Positions 45,346 through 56,587 of a DNA stretch of 64,000 nt are shown here, piece by piece; the stretch's first letter is position 1, and every line of letters begins with the position of its first letter. Source of the stretch: Rhyacophila brunnea (lineage: Eukaryota; Arthropoda; Insecta; Trichoptera; Rhyacophilidae). The notes beneath the pieces are model-generated. The model was not told the DNA's origin, searched no databases, and saw only the letters and a list, made by a program, of their open reading frames with translations. Made by a program: the position numbers and the translations under genes. The stretch is from NCBI GenBank assembly GCA_022495005.1, contig JAGYXB010001962.1, positions 1,302,001 to 1,366,000 on the forward strand, in the 5' to 3' direction.

Positions 45346-45911
45346 CAGTCGAACTTGGTTATTACGATCAAGGAAATAGCGAGATCTCGGATGTAATGAG
45401 GAAACATTCGTTGACATTTTAGTTTATAATTTTCTCTATCCATTTATTCACTTTTATAAAGAGCTACTTCTCGGGTATACTGAGAAAAATTGGAATGTGT
45501 CGATCGTTTAAAAACAACATTTTTGACCCTAAACAATAAAATCCGACCGGACAGTTAACTAGACCGATGCCGCCGGAATCGGATTACGTTTATGACACTA
45601 GCTAAGTGTCTAAGTACCTAATTGGTGTTTTCGCCGACAACATTGAAAATGTATCCACGCATATAGTTGAAATTGCATGTAAAAAATCCAAGCCTTGTGA
45701 AATCAATAGGTACCAACCAGCGCCGGCGGCTCAGCACTTCATTACAATAAACAACTTCTGTAGTTTATGAATGCCATGCATGTTTAGAGGATTTTTACGA
45801 TGGTTTTCAGATTTTTTATGTTCTATGCTTAAATAGAACGTGGCGCGAAAATGTTATATAACGAGTAAATTCAGTCGGTCCCATCTTCCTCGTAATAACC
45901 AAGTTCGACTG
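45346..45911. mobile_element. pogo/Tigger-like MITE, complete (566 bp)
   Basis: Starts CAGTCGAACTTGGTTATTACG and ends with the inverse, AAGTTCGACTG. TA lies directly outside at 45344-45345 and 45912-45913. It is the complete reference for the 15784-16836 copies. It ends 36 bp before exon D4. Confidence 0.85.
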
Positions 45912-45947
45912 TATATTCACGCAAATATACTAAGATGCTTCCTTCAC

Positions 45948-46034
45948 CTTGAGGATCGTTATGCCACAGTCTCTGCAGGTTCCAATTGGTGTGCTGCAGG
46001 AAAATAGACAGTAGAGCCCTTCTCTCGCAGTAGC
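45948..46034 (-). CDS. micro-exon type D, copy D4 (87 nt, two cysteine pairs)
   Basis: Twenty-nine phase-0 codons, ATAREGLYCLFSC then STPIGTCRDCGITILK, with acceptor TTTATTGCAG and donor GTGAAG. It has CxxxC followed by CxxC, four Cys in all. The CRDC recurs in C5 (ACRDCMMAMTGQ), which suggests that C and D exons share an origin. It differs most from D1-D3 in sequence and flanks, so it is probably outside the recent amplification. Confidence 0.68.
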
Positions 46035-46199
46035 CTGCAATAAAATTCAGAATAATTTAGAATACCACGCCTGTGTTCATTGAGTATTTGGAAATCGCTG
46101 ACATAGTGTTATCGTTTAGTCGGTATGCCCTTTCGTGTTCACCCACGCACTTACAGTGCAAGAAGTTTGTACAATGTACTTGTACTCATTCGAGCATCA

Positions 46200-46984
46200 T
46201 TGAAGTTAATCCCTCCAAACCAAAACCCGCCACGCACCACACCCGGTCTTAATCGAGCGTATCACGTGGTCCTACATTGGCGATGTGAAGCATCTAGTTA
46301 AGTTTTAGGCCGGGAATGCCCTAGGAGGAGATACCCAGGACTAAGGATGCTACGCTCAAAGTGAGCTCTGACTGAGTTTAAAGTTACTTTCTAATGCAAA
46401 GTGCCGGGGAGAGAAGAGCACAGGGAAATTATGAAAATAAAAACGATTCTAGTGTATATAAAACAAAATAATGAAGCTAATCATACGGACAGCAAAAATT
46501 ATGTGAAGAGATCTTCACGCCCGCAGTAAGACGCCGCAATTTCTTTAAATGCAAGATAATTGGTCTTATTAGCAACCAAGTCGGACGGCCCGATGGGCCC
46601 AACAGCTGGTTGGACCGACCTGAGCATCTCCTCCCATTCGGAGCACATTCTAATACATTCCCAGAGGATGTGGTTTGCATCCTGAATCTCACCTCCGCAT
46701 GGACATGTCGGACGGCTTACAAGTCCAAGCTCAAAGAGCTTGCCAGCGAACCCACCGTGTCCAGTCACAAATTGACTGGTGTGATGGTCAGGAGTCAGAT
46801 ATTTGGAGAATATTGTCAGATTCTATAATCGCCATTTAATATTTGGAAAAAACATATATGTGTGCCGGCCCTTGGTTGATTCATCCCACCGTCGCTGCCA
46901 TGTCTTCCACGCCGCGTCAAGCGTCATGAGACGTATTGTCCGCTTCAACGAGGTTACGAGCATCAGTGACAGCTTTTCTATTTA
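46200..46984 (-). pseudogene. R1/I-like LINE 3' end (copy 2)
   Basis: On the minus strand the end of an ORF2-type protein is seen: WQRRWDESTKGRHTY (region following an RNase H or RT-linker in R1/I-type elements), a stop near 46825, then HHTSQFVTGHGGFAGKL, a cysteine knuckle CPCGGEIQDANHILWEC, and the stop at 46499. Positions 46200-46498 are 3'UTR shared with 55290-55520. The 5' side is cut off by the hAT at 46993 or was never inserted. Confidence 0.75.
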
Positions 46985-46992
46985 GCTCTTAC

Positions 46993-48216
46993 TAGAGGTG
47001 GGAAAACTGGTCGATTTTGAAGACTAAGTATACTTACTACCAGTATTAAAAAATACTTAGTATCGAAACTTGTTCCAAAATAGTTACTAGTATTTGAAAT
47101 ATCGGCTATAATAGAATCGTTAAAAATACATCCGCTTTTCGAAAAGTCCCATTTTCGAGACAGGTACAGCTGGAACTATGGCACTAGTCACACCTGTTTC
47201 AGTAGAAAATACTGAAGCATTAAAAGCACTGGTTTCATTTATCTGTAAAGCATTTTCATTTACAGGTGGAGCCATATTTTGCCTGGCAAATTCAATATGA
47301 ATAGTTGGGTGCTTGCGCTGTAAAAGTTTCTTCAAATTTGACATTGACTTGTATGAATTTTTATTTTACAAACATTACAGATGGCATAATTTGTAACTAT
47401 TTCTTTGAAACGATTCCACACGAAACTTAACCTTTTAGTAGCCATTTTTACACAAATTGTTTCTTAAGTATAATATAATTATTATCCATTTATACAATCA
47501 CGCATACAATTTGAATTCAGTTTATGTTTATAAGTTCCAATTATAACACTAAAAATCGAGAAACTCGACGTGACAAAACCAGATAAACGCGTAGTCAGTT
47601 AGCGTTATCAGAACTCCGCTATTCCGGCTTGCGACTGACGTCAACTCGATGTAAATGTCTTACTCAACTGAAACTAAAACTAAAACCAGTCGCATACTAA
47701 ACATACGCGAGTCGCGACGCCGAGGCGATGATTTCATACGTAGCAAGACTACGAACTAGCTAGCGGACGGCGAGATCTCATACCATGCGTCGAACTCCTG
47801 GACTCGATAAAGTTTCATACTCAACTGAAACTAAAACTCTTAAAACTAAAACCCTAAACTCGAACTCAAAAGTATACTATAAAACGAACATGTGACCATT
47901 TCTGTCCTTCACTATACCAACTTTACAACAGAGGAGAAAGGGAGAACAATGACAGTTGAGTATAATATCACGGCTAGACATACGTGTATCATGATATCTC
48001 GCTCGCGCGCATTTAATATCAATAGCGTTGAAAGTCAACCAGCATCACGGAATGGCGAGTCACGGCGATCATATTATCGAATGCGTTCGAATTCGAACAT
48101 CTAATACGTTTCAAGTTTCTTGAAACAAGTTTATTGGGCAACAAATACTTAGTATGGGTAGTTTCATCCGAAACTTAAGTACACAAACTGGTGACAGTAT
48201 TTCCAACTCACCTCTA
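46993..48216. mobile_element. hAT element (1224 bp) with BED-finger remnant
   Basis: Ends TAGAGGTGGGAAAA and TCACCTCTA lie between the perfect 8-bp duplication GCTCTTAC (46985-46992 and 48217-48224). The interior carries the first exon of a hAT transposase and a GC-richer region at 47550-47860 with repeated ACTGAAACTAAAACT. The catalytic part is missing, so it is a deletion derivative. Confidence 0.88.
47120..47445 (-). pseudogene. hAT transposase N-terminus, BED-type zinc finger
   Basis: From an ATG at 47445: MATKRLSFVWNRFKEI then TNYAICNVCK. After a frameshift near 47360 it continues SNLKKLLQRKHPTIHIEF. The W...F...CxxC...HxxxH arrangement is a BED finger, the usual DNA-binding start of hAT transposases. 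It runs on to 47120 without the catalytic core. Confidence 0.8.
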
Positions 48217-48420
48217 GCTCTTACTACTCATGGGCCAGACATAGTGGCCAAAATAATTATTATTCTAGTAAAAACTTAGCGGGCCAAGCAAATTACCCAG
48301 ATCATTATTACTGACAAAAAATGTAGTTAAAGATTATAACGCACTAAATTAACAATCATTTTTCCATTTACACCAACCGTAGGTTGAATAAATTCTTATA
48401 TATTGTATTTGTAATATAAC
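48217..48420. other. short spacer
   Basis: Nothing coding between the hAT and the nested MITE stack. Confidence 0.3.
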
Positions 48421-48564
48421 CATGGGCCCCACATCCTAAAGCGGGCCCCCAGGCCAGGATCTTTGGCGGGCCCACCTACCTATCGCTGAGGTTAAGGGCA
48501 GTGTGGTACTCTATAGTAGTTTTTCCCAAATTATACACTGGAGTTATCATTTAAGTATATCAAT

Positions 48565-48978
48565 CATGGCCCCCACAAGGGGGGGCTGACAGGACTCTAG
48601 CCTAGGGCCCCGGGCTCAGGGAGGGCCCGGCGTAATGAGTCGACCGATAAGTGAGATAAACACAGACCACAAATTTGCTCTAATAGTAAAAAGAGTCGCC
48701 TGTGGCGCTATATTAGTTAAATTATTATTAATAAATAAAATATTTAGTTGTACGAGTACAATGCAATTTTTAACTGTGTAAACAATTGTAAACTCCAAAA
48801 TTCAAATAGATGCACATATTAAAAATACAAAAAAATGCTAAAAATACACCTTCATTTTACCGCGTACACAATGGAAAACGCTACTGTAGTGCGTCACACT
48901 GCCTTTACCTTTAGCGATAGGTAGGGGGGCCACCAAACATCCTAGTCTGGGGGCCTGGTTCAGGATGTGGAGGCCATG
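48565..48978 (-). mobile_element. hAT-like MITE (family 4), copy 2, inside copy 1
   Basis: Complete copy of 414 bp in reverse orientation, from CATGGCCCCCACAAG to GGAGGCCATG. Its 8-bp duplication ATATCAAT is whole on the left (48557-48564). On the right it is split by the mariner (48979-48981 continued at 50274-50278). Confidence 0.82.
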
Positions 48979-48981
48979 ATA

Positions 48982-50271
48982 CGAGGGTGGGTCAATAATT
49001 CCTTAGAAAAAAGCATTAAAACAGTTTTTATTTTTGTATTTTTTTTTATTTCTCAACATAATCTTCTTGGAGCTCAATACACTTGGTAAGACGTTTCTCA
49101 ATTTTTTTTAAACCGTCAGAAAAATAAGTTTTCGGAAGGTCCTCAAAATAAGCATTATTTGTCCGATCGATGACTTCTTCATTTGAAAAAAAACGTTGTC
49201 CACTTAGCCATTTTTTTAAGTTTGGGAAAAGGAAAAAGTCACTGGGGCTAAATCTGGCGAATACGGTGGGTGGTCGACCAATTCGAACTTCAATTCTTCA
49301 ATTTTAGCCATTGATCGTAAACATGTGTGAACACGGGCATTGTCCTGATGAAAGAAGATTTTTTTCCTGTTTAAATGAGGCCGTTTTTCTTCAATTTTGT
49401 TTTTTAGCTAGTCCAATAAAGATGCATAATAATCCCCTGTTATTGTTTTTCCTTTTTCCAAATAGTCAACGAAAATAATTTCACGTGCATCCCAAAATAC
49501 AGTAGCCATAACCTTACCAGCTGATTTTACGGTTTTCGCCTTCTTTGGACATGGTTTGCCTTCGCAATCCACTGCTTTGACTGTTCTTTCGTCTCGGGAG
49601 TATAGTGGTGTATCCATGTTTCATCTACAGTCACAAAGCGACGAAAAAATTCATCCGGATTGCGTTGCATGAGCGACAACAGGGCTTTAGAGGCCACCAA
49701 CCTATTGCGTTTATTGTCGACTGTGAGCAAACGCGGCACCCATCTTGCAGAAATATTTTTCATGCCCAATTTGTCATGTAAAATAGAAATGACGCTACCT
49801 TTTGAGATCCCTGTAACCTCAATTATCTCACTCAACTTTAATCTTCGGTCACTTAACACCATATCGTGGATTTTATTGATCATTTCTGGTGTAGTCACCT
49901 CTACAGGACGTCCTGAGCGTGGTTCATCCTTTGTTGATGTACGACCACGTTTAAATTCAATTAACCAGTTATAAATAGTTGCAAGTGAAGGAGCAGATAT
50001 GCCGTGAACTAAATCCAACTCATTTTTTATTTCCTTTGCTGTTAACCCTTTTATATTAAAATGTTTAATAACAGCTCTAAACTCAATTTTCTCCATTTTT
50101 GTAAACAAGCAAATTTTTTTTAAATGTACGAGAAACACACAACAACCCGACCAATCTGATTGAAACTTCGCAGCATACTGAATCGGTAGTGCCGCTGCAT
50201 GAAAACAAACCGCTTACAGTACTAGTCGCGCCACCTGTCGGCTTTTCTAAGGACTTATTGACCCACCCTCG
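48982..50271 (-). mobile_element. mariner element, full length (1290 bp)
   Basis: Inverted ends of 29 bp with one mismatch, starting CGAGGGTGGGTCAATAA, and TA directly outside on both sides (48980-48981, 50272-50273). It carries a mariner transposase reading on the minus strand with three lesions. The ends still look active, the protein does not. Confidence 0.95.
49046..50096 (-). pseudogene. mariner transposase, inactivated
   Basis: Starts MEKIEFRAVIKHFNIKGLT at 50096. It has the helix-turn-helix part with SAPSLATIYNWLIEFKRGRT and SGRPVEVTTPEM, then VTVDETWIHHYTPE (first Asp), FHQDNARVHTC (second Asp) and HPPYSPDLAP (third Asp, DD34D arrangement), ending near DYVEK. Lesions are a frameshift near 49550, a stop codon at 49408-49410 and a one-base deletion after the third Asp near 49240. 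Length is otherwise normal for the family (about 345 residues). Confidence 0.93.
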
Positions 50272-50529
50272 TATCAATCATCATATATCACATCAAATTG
50301 TAACGCACAACCACATATTTAAAATATTTAATAGGCCTTAAACAAAGTAACGCCGCAGGCGACTTTTTTTACTATTAGAGTACATTTGTGATGTGTGATA
50401 ATCTCACTAAGCTGGTCGACCAGCCACGCTGGGCCCCTTCTATACCCGGGCCCCCAGGCTAGAACCCTATCAGCCCGCCCTTTGTGGGGGCCATGGATAT
50501 AACTGATATATTTTTTGGGGTTACATTTC

Positions 50530-50740
50530 TCCGTAGCACAGTTCACCGTGAGCTTTTTTTATCGAAAAGAGATCACCGTATACTATACGGTGTCCAATTT
50601 TATTAGATTCAATATGAACATTATTTATTCAATTTTCATAACTGATTTTGTCAAAATTCATCAATTCAAGAACAAAAATGTAACCTAACCTAACCTAGCA
50701 AATAATCCAGTATATCGGCTATTTTCAAAATTTGTTTGCT
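50530..50740. repeat. dispersed repeat (family 3), reverse copy
   Basis: Has the palindrome ACCGTATACTATACGGT and AACCTAACCTAACCT. It is the inverse of 28431-28620 and 37560-37760. Confidence 0.5.
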
Positions 50741-50819
50741 GCTCTTAGGTCAATAATTATTATAAAACAATCATTATTCGTAGAATGTTTTATCACATTT
50801 GAATGGTCAAAGACATAGC

Positions 50820-51290
50820 TTATAATCAGTATCTTTAGAATTATCTTCAAATGTGTTAATCGTGCCCATTTTTTGAATAATAAAATGCCTAATTCTTGTC
50901 AAATTTGGGATCACAGAGATTATAAAATATTATATTTTATTTTAAATATTGCACTATAATATAATGTTAACATTAATTTTACTAATGGTTTTGTAAACGC
51001 GTTTAAAAATTAATAAACCAAAAAAATCTTAACACCACTGCACATGGATGTACTGAAATATGACTATATTCTGAAACATTAGATCGAGAGGTTTAAAATA
51101 AAACTATTTTATGTGATAAAAATACTTTATGCAGTCATCAATTGTTTAAAATGAATTTAAAGGATAATAAGGCTTCAAAATGATATAAATAGATTATTTA
51201 CAATGTTTAAGGAATATTCAGGCTAATGCTTTGAAAATGCCATAAAATATCCACATTTTGACCTACGTTGGGCATGTCGGCCGTTAAGTG
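50820..51290. repeat. dispersed repeat shared with 32760-33200
   Basis: Same orientation. The 51.1-kb copy carries a short extra block around 51090-51150. Confidence 0.5.
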
Positions 51291-52296
51291 ACGGGTATCC
51301 GACATTTTGCTCACTTAGGCATAAAGCCCACCAAGACGGACAAGCGGGCGCAGTCGGCGTAAGAAGCGTATATTCATAACCATAATCACACGCCTCTTGC
51401 CGCACATTACCCTTCACCTATGTAATAAGGGGCCCAAGAAGCACAAAATAATTATTATTACAGCGCCTCTCATAACAAAGCAATAAAAATATTATATTAT
51501 TTATCAGGGCTTGTAATTAAATATCGGACACGCAATAACTAAACAAAGCGTACACTGTTCTTAATAATGGCTTCTCGCCCGTCTTATCGACGACGCTTCG
51601 AGGAACGTGATTTTGCTTGCTGTGTTCAATGAATAGACTCCGTTGTATTTTCGTTAAATCGTATCTCTGAGAAGCGAAAAACGGTGACTCATGCGGCAGG
51701 CGGGGCACAAGGCATCGTCAAATCCAGTGTGCGCTGGCGTATTTGATTACGTTGTATTTTCGATGATTTACGCGTCACTTGTAGAAATTTTGCGCGAGCG
51801 CCGCACTCGCTGCGTCAATGGGCTTTATGCCTTACAGTGACCATTATACAGTTGCGTTGTTTATGTAGGTAATAAGTATAAAAATACCATTGATAACAAA
51901 AATAATCTCAATGAAAAAAACGACTGATTATTATAGTAGTAGTGGTGCTGAAGACTTTTTTACGTTCCATTCATTACGTTGATTTTGAAAGTGTATTTAT
52001 AGAAAATTATAAACATTTGTTTGAAAACATAGGGAATAATCAAAGTATGATACGGACAGTGAATCAGCAATAATAGATCATCCAGCGATAGTGAATATGA
52101 AGGTTTTCCTCGGGAGAGCTGTGATCTCAATGTGACGTATTATAGTCAATAGTGGAAGTGACATCAGCCCGTACAAAAGAAGACTATATGCAAATATCAG
52201 CGTTGATAATGACGGTGAAGTTATTGTAAGACCTTCAAAACCTTCATGACCGAATTCAACAAAAATGGTACTTATTATCCACCAATATATCCCAAA
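51291..52296. other. no gene seen
   Basis: Somewhat GC-richer between 51300 and 51830. No recognised ORF (63- and 64-codon minus frames only) and no element ends identified. Confidence 0.3.
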
Positions 52297-52797
52297 CATG
52301 GCCCCCACATCCTATAGCGGGCCCTCAGGCCAGGATGTATGGAGGGCCCTCCTACCTACCGCTAAGGTTAAGGGCAGTGTGATTTTCTACAGTAGTGTTC
52401 CCTAAGTGGTTCCCACGGAACCCCAGGGTTAAGGGTATTCAGTGTATTTTTAGCGATTTTTAAATAAATCCAGTTGATTTATTGAGTTGTTGGCACTCAG
52501 CATATTATGAAGCACTTGTGGTACCCAAGTAACATGGAATCCTTCGCCATATTTGATAAAAGCCATTTTGTAAGTCAAGAAACACACAACAATAATTATA
52601 TAATATAATTCCACGCATGAATTATCATTTAATTATATCAGTCATCATATCACATCACATAGTCACATATTTTGAAATGGAAAATAGCGCCGCATCCAAC
52701 CTTTTTACTAAGTATTAGAGCAAATTTGTGTTTTTCTCATTTAACTGGTCGACTTTGTCTGGTCCCTCTAAGCCCGGGCGCCCAGGTTAGAGCCCCG
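52297..52797 (+). mobile_element. hAT-like MITE (family 4), copy 3, right end missing
   Basis: Starts CATGGCCCCCACATCC and follows the family to CCCAGGTTAGAGCCCCG, where the last 25 or so bases are absent. The flanks are still ATCCCAAA (52289-52296) and ATCCCAAC (52798-52805), seven of eight matching. Confidence 0.72.
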
Positions 52798-53073
52798 ATC
52801 CCAACAACAAATCAACTTTTCCATCGGAAATAAAATTGTTTGGAGCTCATAAACTCTTTTCAATTATTTTTCACCAATTGTCAAAGAAACCAATAAGTAT
52901 ACAAATAATAAATTACGATATATTTATTATATTTATAGATTTTGCATTTTTTACTTTTATATTGAAAGAATATCTAAAATACGCTGTATGTATACCAACT
53001 GAAAATGTGCAAATCTTGAAATGACAGATTTGAAAAAGTACCCTTCTATTAATAGTATATAACTGTAAAATAC

Positions 53074-53121
53074 CTGTCCCGTCATCGCCATCATGCAGTC
53101 ACGGCAAGCAGGCCTAATAAT
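53074..53121 (-). CDS. micro-exon type C, copy C5 (48 nt)
   Basis: Encodes IIRPACRDCMMAMTGQ in phase 0, acceptor TTTTCAG, donor GTATTT. It has the same size and Cys spacing as C1-C4 but the core has diverged, and flanking introns no longer match. It is the most upstream recognised exon; no first exon or signal-peptide exon was found to its right in the window. Confidence 0.65.
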
Positions 53122-53479
53122 CTGAAAATATAACATAAAATTATTCAATGAAAATTTTCATAACATATATATATTTAATAATTTATATTTTAGTCTATGA
53201 TAGGTGAAACTGAAGAAACGATTTTTCATATAGGAAAGCACCGAAATGTTCATTGATGGAGACACGATGCTAACATTCAAATCATATCATAATACTGTCA
53301 TCCATTGATTCAAATTCAAATTTATTTGTTTATAAATACCGTGAAAATTACAAATTATAAATTTAAGACGTTCACAACATGACATTTAAAAACAAAGATA
53401 AATATTATGCAGTATCACAAAAAAGCGGTTCGACATGATTTCTTCAAAAAAAAATGTCAATGTTAGTGCCTGTTGACTT
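53122..53479. other. intron/upstream spacer
   Basis: Positions 53310-53440 are the reverse of 31615-31785 (LINE-like tail, TTCAAATTCAAATTTATTTG). No exon-like segment found. Confidence 0.35.
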
Positions 53480-54207
53480 TTTAAAGTTAAACTTCTTTTG
53501 GCGCGTTTAGGAAAACAGATCAGAGTGTATTTTTTGGCGTGTGACGAAGTTGCGCGCGCCGAAGGAACACATAATTTGTTATTATGATTATATTCATCTC
53601 GGTCTCAGGGGTACATGCGCATGGGCATAGTGTCATTTAGTTATTAATTAAATACAACCAAGTAAACAGCACGTGTTGTAAACATAACCAATATTGTGTT
53701 GTAATAAATATATATGTTTATAAACAAATTTATGGAGACTAACATTCTACACTGTTAATTTATATTCATAAAACTTTATTTATATTGGAGTGTATATTTA
53801 TTTTTCATTGTAAATATTGTGTATCAAAATTTGAGGCTATATTTATGTAAGTATTATTTATGAGTAAAATTATATATCAATAAATAAATAAATTTTATGA
53901 ATGTTGAGTTGGTAAATAATTCAAAAAATATATTAAAATTTGATTTTTTATTGATTCATCATGGGAACTTCTGAATCGATTATAACCTCTGTATGGCAAA
54001 GATGACTTTTGGTCCAATACAATAAATAAATTACAATATTATCACGTGCTATATGAGACACAGATGAATCGCGTATGTTTTCATCAACCTAATCCACTGT
54101 AATATTAATAGACTCGTTATTAGACATTAACACACATATTTTGTTTTGTTACGCCAAAGAAGTATAACTTCTAACGCGCGTACATAAGTACACACACCGA
54201 TTTTTTT
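53480..54207. mobile_element. TIR element (family 2), second copy
   Basis: Collinear with 33991-34714. It has a single copy of the GTGACGAAGTTGCGC block and a few small indels. No transposase. Confidence 0.65.
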
Positions 54208-55289
54208 CGTATAAGTACTATCTATTATAAAAAGGTAAAATATAATATATTTTGAGGTAGGTATTGAAATAATGAAGTTATTATTTCAATACGTGTAAAA
54301 AATATTTTTCTTAAAGACTTTAAATAATCGCCTAGTATGGGAGGTATGGAGTCTTCGCCACTGACACTAAGGGATACGGTTTCAAAGTTTATTGGTGGCT
54401 TTTTAGATCTATACCCTTGAATTAACGTTCGATCTATTTTTTCTATTGTGTGTGCGGATCATCAACGCATCTAAGCAGTGGCGTAACTAGGGTTGGTGTC
54501 ACCCGATGCGGTAAATTTACACCCCCCCCCCTCTACCCCACAAGCACACACATAAAATTTTTCATTAAAATTTATGGTATTTGTTAATTTCAGTGATTTT
54601 ATATAATAATAACACTAACAACGATAATTTTTTAAGTAAATTCATCCCATATCAATATTTGACTACTTTGCACATAATCGGTACTTTTATCGACAATTAC
54701 ATTCGCCTTCCGAGAAATGAGTCGAAGAATTGTGTATGTGATGGTTTCGTGCAATCGAGCAAAACTAAAATCTGGCAAAGGAAACTTTCTTCTACAATAT
54801 TTTTATGTGAGGACTGTGCGGGGTATGAAAACATGTGTTCGGACACACTTTGGTAGGTGTGCGCGCGCACACGCGCACACCTTACAAGGGACATTGCCGT
54901 GATGGTGTATGTTTTTTCATTTGTTATGATGATACTGAAATTAGTGGAATTACTACTAGAAGTGTCTCTTCCGTAAGATTTGTAATATAAATTTATCAAA
55001 TAATCACATAATAATTGTAAGGTCCTACCTCCATTTTGTTGCCGGTGAAAATTTTCAATCAATACAACTTACTGCTTCACTATCTATTGACGATTAATAG
55101 TATTTAAGATATATTCTTGTTAATTATTATCAGTTGTAGGTTTATAACATAGTAAGTATTGATGATAAATATTTATCTTTGCTCGATAGATAAGATATCT
55201 TGCCGAAACAACTGGGGCTCAATTTTTAAAATAAGAAATACCTTGCTTAAAAACGCGATACAACACAAACATATTATTATTATAATACT
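54208..55289. other. spacer with one hAT end
   Basis: At about 54477 CAGTGGCGTAACTAGGG begins, a sequence typical of one hAT end; the partner end was not found. Positions 54280-54410 and 54900-55200 match 18230-18360 and 18710-19050. The plus ORF 54581-54856 (91 codons) is unassigned. Confidence 0.4.
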
Positions 55290-56170
55290 CCTCCAAGCCA
55301 ATCCGCCCCGCATCAAACCAATCCGCCCCGTCTCAATCGAGCGTATCACGACACCCTACTTATGTTGTGGAGCCTGGGAATGTCTCAGGTGCAGATACCC
55401 AAGACTGAGGTAATCACGCACTCAAATGTACTTTTGATTTTTTTTAAACACTCTCTAATAAAAAAGACAGCCCGTAAGAGAGAGGGGCACGCTCTAGGGG
55501 CGGCATGGTATATGAAAGTATGGTGAAAAAGTATGACGAAACAGGTTGGTAATCAATTTGCGGTAAAATTTCCACGTTAACATTATATTATATGGGTACG
55601 TTATACTGACCAAAGTAAACCCTCCGTGATGCCCTGCATTTTTTTTATCGCGTCGCCATTTCTCGTGAGTTATCGGCTGTTGTAGACATGCTTCATTCAG
55701 TTGTATGAGGAAGCCAAATCGTTGCCTATCTCTACTTTTAATACATCTATGGGCACGCTGAAGTAACAAAAGGATTGATTCTAGTTAATAAATATTAAGT
55801 ATAGACAGCGCTCGAAATGGACAATTTTACCAACCGGAGCGCTTGAAAATTTTATGAAAATATCAACATAATTTTATAATATGTACTTATTTTATAAAAA
55901 TAAGTGTGTGAGATTTTTTGTTTGGTACCTATATGGCCTATCTAGCTCAGGCGATCAATTTATTTTTTCCACGAGACGGAGCGAAACAAAGCTAAAACAG
56001 TACGGTCATACAAATCAAAGTGAAGAGATCTTCATGTCTGCAGATGCCCCAAATTTTTTTAACGCAACAATATTGGCATTTGTGCCGACCAGGATGGACA
56101 GGTGGTTGGACCGATACGAGCATCTCTTTTCTCTTGGAGCATATTCTCGGACATTCCCAAACGATTATGG
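55290..56170 (-). pseudogene. R1/I-like LINE 3' end (copy 3)
   Basis: The 3'UTR part (55290-55520) matches 46200-46450 (TCGAGCGTATCACG, GAGATACCCAGG-like blocks). The coding remnant at 56020-56170 matches 46499-46650 (GAAGAGATCTTCA, GGTTGGACCGA). A short hAT MITE fragment lies between. The frame is destroyed. Confidence 0.6.
55805..55990 (-). mobile_element. fragment of a hAT MITE
   Basis: Begins CAGCGCTCGAAATGGA and contains the inverse of the 60826-61029 element up to CCACGAGACGGAGCG. One end is missing. Confidence 0.5.
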
Positions 56171-56209
56171 TCTGTTCATTAATAAAATCATATTAGTATA
56201 CAATTAATT

Positions 56210-56318
56210 TTACGATTAGAGCAACTTTGTAATTTTTGTTTATTTCACTTATCTTTTACCTGCCACGCCAGGCCCCCAGTCTAGAGCCCTGTCAGCCTCC
56301 CCCCTGGTGGGGGCTATG
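56210..56318 (+). mobile_element. right-end fragment of the family-4 MITE
   Basis: From ATTAGAGCAACTTTGT through CAGGCCCCCAGTCTAGAGCC to GGTGGGGGCTATG. Only the last 110 bp or so of the family are present. Confidence 0.6.
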
Positions 56319-56587
56319 CACAAAAATTACATTAATGCATATTTTTTTATTTGATAAATAATTCAATATACAAACAACTTAACACACGACGAAGAATTAA
56401 ATATACATATTTCCATGTATTTGTATTATCAATATACATAATAACTAATTGATGTGATACCTGAGCTTGTCCCAATGAACGTAAAAGTTTTATATATTTT
56501 TGACTTTAGATTTGAACGATCAACCCGAAGTTCTTGGTCAATCAAGAGGCAAGACCGTTTAAGCAAGACTACTTATTATTTTACAAT

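Larger units (their letters stand above)
48421..50495 (+). mobile_element. hAT-like MITE (family 4), copy 1, split by two insertions
   Basis: Left part 48421-48564 and right part 50274-50495. Ends CATGGGCCCCACA and TGTGGGGGCCATG form the inverted termini. The outer 8-bp repeats AATATAAC (48413-48420) and GATATAAC (50496-50503) match at seven of eight bases. Inside sit copy 2 and a mariner. GC-rich ends with CGGGCCCCCAGGC motifs mark the family. Confidence 0.82.

Noticed and set aside
33991..54207. Resemblance of GAAGTTATACTTC to a loxP arm
   Set aside because: Short similarity only, without spacer or inverted arm at the right distance; treated as a transposon end motif.
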